10,381 bases of DNA from Candidatus Aminicenantota bacterium (GTDB lineage Bacteria > Acidobacteriota > Aminicenantia > S016-38). The stretch's first letter is position 1; the number at the start of each line of letters is the position of its first letter. The stretch is taken from positions 1 to 10,381 of the forward strand of contig JAMOUL010000141.1 in assembly GCA_027062035.1 (NCBI GenBank), read 5' to 3'. The notes under the pieces were generated by a model, which saw only the letters and a program-made list of their open reading frames with translations, did no database searches and had not been told where the DNA came from. Positions 1 to 6,227 of the stretch are shown here, in pieces. Position numbers and translations under genes: made by a program.

Positions 1-1
1 A

Positions 2-2146
2 AGAAATCTCCGGGACCCTGTTCTTGTGGCTCTCGTGATTCCCATTGCGGTGATTTCCACCTTTGTTCTTATGTACTTTTCCAGGGTTAATGTTAATATA
101 ATGAGCCTTGGAGGCCTTGCTCTCGGAGTTGGTATGTTCGTTGACAATTCTATAGTCGTGCTTGAGAGCATGTTTCGTCACAGGAGAGAAAAATCCTCAG
201 AAAAAGCTGCCGTGGATGGAGCCACTGAGGTCGCAGGAGCCATAACCGCTTCCACGTTTACCACCATTGTGATTTTCCTCCCTGTTATATACATCTATGG
301 AATTACCGGAAGACTTTTCAGGGATCTTGCCCTTACGGTATCCTTTTCACTTCTTTCCTCTCTAATAGTTTCCCTTACCCTTTTGCCTTCTCTTTTTGCC
401 GCTCTATCGAGAGAGAGGGAGCGCGAAATAGCGGAACCGGTAAAGAAAAGGAGAAAGGGAATTATTGAATGGAGCCATTTTGTACTTGCAGTTCCGTTTC
501 AGGCACTTTTTTATTTGATTGCCTATGTTTTTAAAATTGTAGTTTTAATTTTGAAAAAGTTTTTTGAATTTTTAAAGAAAATTATATCCTCTTTATTCAG
601 ACCCTTACTTGATGGCTTTGCCCATGCATATAGTTCATTTGATAAAATTTATCACAGGTTTTTGTTACTGTGTTTGGAAAATAAATTAATCCCATTCGGT
701 ATTACTGCCCTCATGATAGTGTTTATAATTGCAAGTTATCCATTTATACAGAAGGAGCTTTTACCTTCTCCTGTGACTCCAAAATATGAGATAGAAGCAA
801 GAACTTCCGCCACCTATGGCTTTGATACAACGGATAAAATTTCAAACGAAATAGAAAAATATTTATTAAAATTAAAGAATACAAAGTTTGTATTTACTCA
901 GGTTGGGGCTGTGTCAAAATTTTCCGGAGCAGAGGAGTCCCTTTCTGTTAATAACATAGAAATGATAGTGGGTGTAAGGGATAGACTGCGGGGAATGGAA
1001 CAGGCACGAAAAATACTTTCAAAGATGCCCGAGACAGATTTTTCCGTTTTTCCAGAGAGAAACACCCTTACCAGATACCTGCGCCTTGGGGCAGAAAACT
1101 TTCAGATGAAGGTTTTTTACAGAATACCTGATGATGGTAAAGAAGCTGTTTCCAGAATACTGAAGAGTATAAAGGATATAAAGGGACTTGTGGACGTGAA
1201 AACCAACGCCTTTTACGGAAAACCCCTGCTTGCTGTTAAATTTAAGGATGATGTACTTAAGAGAACCGGTGCGACCCGCAAGGAGCTTGCTAATATTATA
1301 GAGGCTGCCTTTAGAGGTAAAAGAATCACCACTATAAAGAGGTATCAGAGGAGTTATGATGTGGTAATTTCATCCCCCATGAGGGAAAGGAGGAAACTAC
1401 AGGATCTACTTTCCCTCCCTGTTTCTATTAAAGACAGAACCTTTAGAATTTCCGAACTTATTACGCTGGAAAATCTGATTTCTCCTGGAGAAATTACCAG
1501 AGAAAATCAGGAAAAGTACTTTCAGATAAGTGCTGACCTGAAGGGGAATCTTGCGGAAATATCCAGGGAGGTGTCCAGCTCTATAGCTACCCTTGACCTG
1601 CCACCCGGGGTAAGGGTTTCAATTGGTGGAGCTGAAGAGGAGCGTCGAAAGGCGTTTCGTTCGATAAACGAAGCTCTTCTCCTTGCTGTGATCCTGGTAT
1701 ATATGGTTATGGCTGCTCAGTTCGAAAATCTCATACATCCTCTAATTATTATGCTTACAATACCTATGGGTTTATTCGGCGGTTTCCTTCTCCTTCTTAT
1801 TACGGGAAATTCAATAAACGTCATTTCCGGGATTGGTTTTATGGTTATGGCCGGTATAGTTGTTAATGATGCAATAGTTAAAGTTGACTATGCAAATAAA
1901 TTACGTGGAAGGGGCTTTAAACCCCGTGAGGCTATGATAGAAGCTTCCAGGGTCAGATTAAGGCCAATTCTTATGACCACATTTACCACGGTTTTTGGAC
2001 TTCTTCCAATGGCTCTTATGCAGATGACCGGTTCTGAGCTTCAACGACCACTGGCAATTGTTGTTATCGGCGGTCTTCTTGCATCAACCTTCCTTACCCT
2101 TGTCCTTATTCCGGTACTTTATGATATGGTGTCAAAGGGTAATTAA
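2..2146 (+). CDS. RND-family efflux permease (AcrB/HAE1-like), 5'-truncated by window edge
   Basis: This is the C-terminal two thirds of an inner-membrane, proton-driven RND pump, which in the family works with a periplasmic adaptor and an outer-membrane channel. The frame is open from base 2 (RNLRDPVLVALVIP, typical of the TM2 loop), so the GTG at 26 is not the real start. About 714 residues are present of a usual ~1,050. Visible parts are the TM4 motif GMFVDNSIVVLE (Asp codon 143-145), TM5-6, an unusually long hydrophobic linker (about 476-611), TM7 (about 686-745), the second periplasmic porter/docking half, and TM8-12 with IVVNDAIVKVDY (1856-1891) and RLRPILMTTFTT. Compared with AcrB, D407 is kept, D408 is Asn, K940 is Asn, and the TM11 Arg of RPILMT is kept. 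The Asp-to-Asn and Lys-to-Asn changes occur in many non-proteobacterial HAE1-like pumps. Substrate is unknown. The adaptor gene, if linked, lies upstream outside the window. Confidence 0.95.
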   Translation, partial: RNLRDPVLVALVIPIAVISTFVLMYFSRVNVNIMSLGGLALGVGMFVDNSIVVLESMFRHRREKSSEKAAVDGATEVAGAITASTFTTIVIFLPVIYIYGITGRLFRDLALTVSFSLLSSLIVSLTLLPSLFAALSREREREIAEPVKKRRKGIIEWSHFVLAVPFQALFYLIAYVFKIVVLILKKFFEFLKKIISSLFRPLLDGFAHAYSSFDKIYHRFLLLCLENKLIPFGITALMIVFIIASYPFIQKELLPSPVTPKYEIEARTSATYGFDTTDKISNEIEKYLLKLKNTKFVFTQVGAVSKFSGAEESLSVNNIEMIVGVRDRLRGMEQARKILSKMPETDFSVFPERNTLTRYLRLGAENFQMKVFYRIPDDGKEAVSRILKSIKDIKGLVDVKTNAFYGKPLLAVKFKDDVLKRTGATRKELANIIEAAFRGKRITTIKRYQRSYDVVISSPMRERRKLQDLLSLPVSIKDRTFRISELITLENLISPGEITRENQEKYFQISADLKGNLAEISREVSSSIATLDLPPGVRVSIGGAEEERRKAFRSINEALLLAVILVYMVMAAQFENLIHPLIIMLTIPMGLFGGFLLLLITGNSINVISGIGFMVMAGIVVNDAIVKVDYANKLRGRGFKPREAMIEASRVRLRPILMTTFTTVFGLLPMALMQMTGSELQRPLAIVVIGGLLASTFLTLVLIPVLYDMVSKGN

Positions 2147-2159
2147 ATTTAAGTATATT

Positions 2160-2187
2160 TTGACAGCCGGTTCAAAAGTTATAAAAT
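2160..2187 (+). promoter_or_regulatory. Putative sigma70-type promoter for the GAF-PP2C gene
   Basis: A perfect -35 box TTGACA (2160-2165) is followed, after 16 bp, by TAAAAT (2182-2187), five of six matches to TATAAT. It lies in the 57-bp gap between the RND stop and the phosphatase ATG. Transcription would start near 2194, leaving a leader of only about 10 nt that just contains the GAGG Shine-Dalgarno (2195-2198). That very short leader is the main reason for caution. Judged by eye only. Confidence 0.45.
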
Positions 2188-2203
2188 AAAAAATGAGGTT
2201 TTT

Positions 2204-3526
2204 ATGGGAAAAGAATTACCTGAAAGCGAAGATGATTTCCTCAGGAGAATTAGCAAACTTGAGGAGGAAAATTCCCGGCTCAGAAGGAGTATAAGGGAAC
2301 TTTCCATTCTTAATGAGATTGCTATAGCCATCAGCTCTGCCCTTTCTCTGGACAAAATCATAGATTTTATTATTAACAAATGCATAAAGCATTTTAAGGT
2401 AGAACAGGGTGCCATTATGCTGCTTGAGGAAAGCGAAGACAAATATTCTCTGCATACAATGGCAAGAAGGATAGACAAAAGCGATGTAAACATTCCGTAT
2501 CGCCTTAACACACAGCTTACCGGATGGATGATCAAGAATCTGAGAGCTTTGCTTGTAAATGACTTGAAGAGCGATGAAAGATTCAAATTTGATGCTTCTC
2601 CGGATCTTTCCATTAATTCTCTTCTGGCTGCACCGCTGGTCTTTAAAAACAAAATAATCGGGATAATAAGTTTGTTCAACAAGAAGGAGGGGGAATTTAC
2701 CGAAGAAGATAAGAGATTCATCTCTATCGTAGCGATAGAAGCTGCCCAGCTTATAGAGAATGCAAGACTTCATCAAAAGGAGCTGGAATATCAAAAAATA
2801 GAAGAAGAACTCCGCCTTGCAGCTCAGATACAGAGGGGACTTCTTCCGGGAGAGATTCCGGGAGTGAAGAACTATGATATAGCGGCTATTAATCTTCCTG
2901 CAAGAAGTGTCAGCGGGGATTATTACGACATAGCAAGGCTTTCCGATTCAAAACTGTTTTTCTGTGTGGGGGACGTATCTGGAAAGGGAATTCCTGCGGC
3001 CCTTCTTGCTTCCAGTCTTCAGGCGACATTACATGGACAGGTACTGATGGATATTTCCCCTTCTGAATGCATGAAGAATACCAATTTCGTCCTTTACAAC
3101 AACACAACCCCGGAGAAATTTGCCACACTTTTTTATGGACTGCTTGATGTTCAGAGTCATGAACTTTTTTATGTTAATGCCGGGCACAATCCTCCCTTTT
3201 TTTTCAGTGTAAAGGAAAGGCAGTTTTCCCGTCTGGAAGAAGGGGGAATTATCCTTGGTTTTATGGAAGATACAGGTTACGATACCGGCAGTAAGTATTT
3301 TGATAGGGGAGATGTTCTGGTTGTATATTCAGATGGGGTTTCTGAGGCCATGAATGAAAGAGATGAAGAGTTTAGCGAGGAGAGGCTGAAGAGGATTATT
3401 GAGGGCATTATTTACGAAGAAGCCGGGAAAATATTAAATCGCATCATTGATGAAGTCAGAACCTTCAGTCAAAACGTCTCTCAAAACGATGATATTACTC
3501 TTATGGTGATAAAACGTGTAGCTTGA
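2204..3526 (+). CDS. GAF-domain PP2C-type Ser/Thr phosphatase (RsbU/SpoIIE family)
   Basis: A predicted cytosolic, metal-dependent protein phosphatase of 440 aa with an N-terminal sensor. Residues about 13-35 form a short charged coiled coil, about 36-185 a GAF domain (typically binds a small ligand or senses redox state), and about 186-210 a linker helix ending in the family signature AAQIQRGLLP. The catalytic domain follows at about 220-440 with SGDYYD (237-242), GDVSGKG (256-262), NAGHNPP (325-331), YSDGVSEA (375-382) and NDDITLMVI (428-436); the metal-binding Asp residues D239, D257, D377 and D429/D430 appear intact. The ATG has a GAGG Shine-Dalgarno 5 nt upstream. Family members usually dephosphorylate STAS-type anti-anti-sigma factors, but no STAS or anti-sigma gene is present here. 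The neighbours are Ser/Thr kinases, so opposing their phosphorylation is a reasonable inference, not shown. Confidence 0.93.
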   Translation: MGKELPESEDDFLRRISKLEEENSRLRRSIRELSILNEIAIAISSALSLDKIIDFIINKCIKHFKVEQGAIMLLEESEDKYSLHTMARRIDKSDVNIPYRLNTQLTGWMIKNLRALLVNDLKSDERFKFDASPDLSINSLLAAPLVFKNKIIGIISLFNKKEGEFTEEDKRFISIVAIEAAQLIENARLHQKELEYQKIEEELRLAAQIQRGLLPGEIPGVKNYDIAAINLPARSVSGDYYDIARLSDSKLFFCVGDVSGKGIPAALLASSLQATLHGQVLMDISPSECMKNTNFVLYNNTTPEKFATLFYGLLDVQSHELFYVNAGHNPPFFFSVKERQFSRLEEGGIILGFMEDTGYDTGSKYFDRGDVLVVYSDGVSEAMNERDEEFSEERLKRIIEGIIYEEAGKILNRIIDEVRTFSQNVSQNDDITLMVIKRVA

Positions 3527-3540
3527 TATTCAGCATGACC

Positions 3541-3576
3541 TTTTTCAGACTTTTTGTTTTTTATAAAAGTCAAAAA
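3541..3576 (+). terminator. AT-rich hairpin after the phosphatase gene, possible weak terminator
   Basis: GACTTTT (3548-3554) and AAAAGTC (3565-3571) form a perfect 7-bp stem with a 10-nt T-rich loop. Five further T/A pairs (3541-3545 with 3572-3576) extend it past a 2-nt bulge. It lies 15 bp after the TGA. The stem has few G/C pairs and no classical T-tract follows it on the + strand, so it may instead be promoter-associated AT-rich DNA. TAAAAT (3580-3585) and TATAAC (3585-3590) just downstream are possible -10 boxes, but no convincing -35 was seen. Confidence 0.3.
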
Positions 3577-3601
3577 TGTTAAAATATAACAGGAAGGAAA
3601 C

Positions 3602-3742
3602 ATGGGAAGATTAATTTTGATTGAACAATTGTTGAACCAGAAAACAGTCGATCCAGATATACATGTGCTGAATATTCCGAACTACCATATTTTTACTGTA
3701 TTCGTGAATGGAAAATCCCCGGGACAGGAAATTCTAAATTAA
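3602..3742 (+). CDS. Hypothetical small protein (46 aa), possibly a frameshifted 64-codon gene
   Basis: A 46-codon ORF, ATG to TAA, with a strong Shine-Dalgarno AGGAAGG (3591-3597) 4 nt upstream. The product begins MGRLILIEQLLNQKTVDPDI and ends VNGKSPGQEILN; I do not recognise it, and see no signal peptide, membrane helix or metal site. The TAA overlaps an AAAGGAGG sequence (3741-3748). If one base is skipped near 3737, the frame continues as IKGGKFTGLIASLNKRGRP to a TAA at 3795-3797, making a 64-residue product that ends directly before the Shine-Dalgarno of kinase 1. It may therefore be a real small gene in an operon with the kinase, a recently frameshifted gene, or chance. The strong Shine-Dalgarno is the main support. 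Confidence 0.4.
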   Translation: MGRLILIEQLLNQKTVDPDIHVLNIPNYHIFTVFVNGKSPGQEILN

Positions 3743-3803
3743 AGGAGGTAAATTTACTGGCCTTATTGCTTCGTTAAATAAAAGAGGCAGGCCATAAAGG
3801 AGG
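3740..3803 (+). promoter_or_regulatory. Duplicated TAAAGGAGG ribosome-binding sequence upstream of kinase 1
   Basis: TAAAGGAGG occurs at 3740-3748 and again at 3795-3803. The second copy sits 4 nt before the TTG of kinase 1 and supports that start, together with the match of MVGRIIS to MVGEIIG in kinase 2. The first copy is followed 8 nt later only by a CTG and a six-codon frame, so it either has no gene, encodes KGG in a shifted small ORF, or is a standby ribosome site. TGGCCT (3758-3763) and AGGCCA (3789-3794) could pair between the two copies, bringing them close together; the 6-bp stem with a 25-nt loop is weak. Confidence 0.4.
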
Positions 3804-3807
3804 AATA

Positions 3808-6201
3808 TTGGTCGGGAGAATCATCTCCAATCGTTACAGGATTCTTGAAGAACTGGAAAGAGGGGGTATGGGGATAGTTTATAAAGCTGAGGACTTAAAG
3901 TTAAAAAGGAAGGTTGTTTTAAAATTTTTATCTCCTGAATTAACCCGCGATGTAGAAGCCAAACAAAGATTTATACATGAAGCTCAGACAGCTTCTTCTA
4001 TAGACCATCCAAATATATGCACAATACACGATTTTCTTGAGACCGGAGAGGGGCAGGTTTTTATTGTAATGGAATACTATCACGGGAAGACCCTCAAGGA
4101 TCTTGTAAAAGAGAAAATAACCCTCCATGAGGTTGTTGACATTGCCATTCAGATAGCTAAGGGTCTCTCGAGTGCCCATCAGAAGGGCATAATTCATCGT
4201 GACGTAAAACCTGCAAATATTATGATAACAGAGGATGGGGTTGTTAAAATCCTGGATTTTGGCATCGCCAAGCTGAGGGGAAAATCCGGCCTTACTCGCA
4301 CAGGGATAACAATGGGAACAGTTGCATACATGTCACCGGAACAGGCACAGGGAAAAGATGTGGACCACCGGACAGATATCTGGTCCTTTGGGGTTGTTCT
4401 CTACGAAATGCTTACAGGGGAGTTGCCCTTTAAGGGGGAATACGAGCAGGCTGTTATATATTCTATCCTTAACGAGGAGCCAGAGCCTATTTCTTCCCTT
4501 CAAAAACACATTCCTTCTTCTCTGGAAAATATTGTGAATAAATGTTTACAAAAGGATCCCCTGTTACGCTATCGTAATATGGAGGAGGTTTTAAGGGATC
4601 TACATAGAGCAGAAGATAGCCTTAAAACTGGCTCTAAATCTTACACAGAAGAAAAAACAAATAAAGCCAACAAACGAATTATTTATACATTTACAGGTAT
4701 TTTCTTTGTTGCATTGTTCCTGTTTGGATATCTGGTTCTTTATAAGGGGAAGAGCTCACCATCTTCTCAAGCCGCTTCTTCCCGGACGAAGGCCTTATGG
4801 AGTAATTCCATCGCTGTCCTTCCGTTCAGGGATTTTAGTCCGAATAAGGACCAGGAGTATTTCTGTTATGGAATGACGGATGCAATAAACGAGCGACTTT
4901 CCAGGATCAAGGGATTAAAGGTAATTTCTACCACCTCTGTTATGCGTTACAGGGATACGAATAAAGATATAAAAGAGATTGGAAATGAACTGGGTGTGGT
5001 CAACATTCTTGAAGGAAGCATAATGAAGGAGGGAGATCGAATCAGGGTTAGAGCTCAGCTCATAGATGCCAGAACAGGGTTTCACCTCTGGTCAGATACC
5101 TTTGACCGCAAGCTGGAAAGTATATTTGACGTCCAGGACGAGATTTCTATGGCCATTACAGAAGCCCTGAAGGCCCACATTTCTCCTGAAGACCTTGGTC
5201 AGATACGTAAACGACATTCCCGCAACACGGTAGCCTATGATTACTACCTTAAAGGAAGATATTTTATAGACAGACGTTATCTGATCTTTCAACGGGAACA
5301 GGACTATGAAACTGCCATTAAAATGTTTAACAAAGCCATAGAACTGGACCCCGAATATGCTCTGGCCTATGTGGGAATTGGATGGGCTGAGACAGCACGA
5401 TATTTGGTTACGGGAAACATTGAGTTCAATATGGTACTAAGAAATTTCAAAAAGGCATACGCTTTGAATCCTGACCTTTCTGAGACCAACGCAGGAATGG
5501 GCTTTGTCTTTTCTAATGAAAACAAGTTTGATAAAGCATATGAAAGATTCAAAAGAGCATTTGAAATAAACCCGGATAGTTCTGAAGTCTATTTTGCAAC
5601 CGGACTATTTTTGAGAAATGCAGGGTTGTACAAACAGGCCATATATAGTTTTGACAGAGCCATTGAACTGGACCCTTTCCAGATATGGTTTTCAGGGGGA
5701 CTTGCCAGGGTGTATTTCTATAACGGAAATTTAGAGAAGGCACGGGAATATATAAAGAAAACCCTTGAAATTGCTCCAGAATCTACCATGTATCTCGAGC
5801 TATATTTTTTAATCTTAATAGCAGAAAAAGATTATGTGAATGCGGAGAAGACACTCAGAAAGATAGAAAGGGTTGATGGAAAAAATTCAAAATTTTACAG
5901 GGCGATTTTACTTGCAGCAAAGGGCGACAGGGAAAAGGCACTCAACCTTTCCCGGAACATATACGTATATTCCCTTCTCGGTATAAAAAAAGAGGCTCTG
6001 GAACTGATTGAGAAAAACATAGGACAGGACGAAGAAGTCGAGTATCTGAGCTTGTTGAACAACCCCTATTTTAAATTTCTCCATGGTGAGCCTGAATTTC
6101 AGAAAATTCTCCATAAACAAAAGAAACTATATGAGGAAAGGGTGAGAAGATACAGAGATATATTTCCTGAAAAGGGAAGTCTGAATGAAATGGAAATTTA
6201 G
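3808..6201 (+). CDS. Membrane-spanning Ser/Thr protein kinase with TolB/FlgO-like and TPR domains (kinase 1)
   Basis: A 797-aa Hanks-type (PknB-like) kinase predicted to span the inner membrane once. Kinase domain at about 9-267: glycine loop ERGGMG (17-22), Lys39 in VVLKF, alpha-C Glu58, HRDVKPAN (130-137), DFG (150-152) and SPE (176-178) are all present, so it should be active. The first glycine of the usual GxGGMG loop is Glu17. Activation-loop Thr163, 165, 168 and 171 are candidate autophosphorylation sites. A hydrophobic helix at about 291-312, with KANKR on its inner side, puts the C-terminal part outside the cytoplasm. That part starts with a TolB/FlgO-like domain (SIAVLPF at 334-340 through VQDEIS at 442-447), then TPR-like repeats at about 475-740 and an end piece NNPYFKFLHGEPEFQKIL. 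TTG is the start, from the Shine-Dalgarno GGAGG (3799-3803) and paralog alignment. Kinase 2 begins 26 bp downstream, so the two are probably co-transcribed. Ligand and substrates are unknown. Confidence 0.93.
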   Translation: MVGRIISNRYRILEELERGGMGIVYKAEDLKLKRKVVLKFLSPELTRDVEAKQRFIHEAQTASSIDHPNICTIHDFLETGEGQVFIVMEYYHGKTLKDLVKEKITLHEVVDIAIQIAKGLSSAHQKGIIHRDVKPANIMITEDGVVKILDFGIAKLRGKSGLTRTGITMGTVAYMSPEQAQGKDVDHRTDIWSFGVVLYEMLTGELPFKGEYEQAVIYSILNEEPEPISSLQKHIPSSLENIVNKCLQKDPLLRYRNMEEVLRDLHRAEDSLKTGSKSYTEEKTNKANKRIIYTFTGIFFVALFLFGYLVLYKGKSSPSSQAASSRTKALWSNSIAVLPFRDFSPNKDQEYFCYGMTDAINERLSRIKGLKVISTTSVMRYRDTNKDIKEIGNELGVVNILEGSIMKEGDRIRVRAQLIDARTGFHLWSDTFDRKLESIFDVQDEISMAITEALKAHISPEDLGQIRKRHSRNTVAYDYYLKGRYFIDRRYLIFQREQDYETAIKMFNKAIELDPEYALAYVGIGWAETARYLVTGNIEFNMVLRNFKKAYALNPDLSETNAGMGFVFSNENKFDKAYERFKRAFEINPDSSEVYFATGLFLRNAGLYKQAIYSFDRAIELDPFQIWFSGGLARVYFYNGNLEKAREYIKKTLEIAPESTMYLELYFLILIAEKDYVNAEKTLRKIERVDGKNSKFYRAILLAAKGDREKALNLSRNIYVYSLLGIKKEALELIEKNIGQDEEVEYLSLLNNPYFKFLHGEPEFQKILHKQKKLYEERVRRYRDIFPEKGSLNEMEI

Positions 6202-6227
6202 CGCAAATAGCCTGGAGAGGGGATAAA

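Noticed and set aside
26..28. GTG at base 26 as the start of the RND gene
   Set aside because: The frame is open to the window edge and the upstream codons match RND family sequence; two thirds of a pump starting within TM2 would not be functional.
2179..2794. Overlapping long open frames of 180 and 192 codons on the - strand
   Set aside because: They lie entirely antisense to the GAF-PP2C gene, whose frame carries clear domain motifs; their Ser/Leu-rich or basic translations resemble shadow frames, with no ribosome site or recognisable domain.
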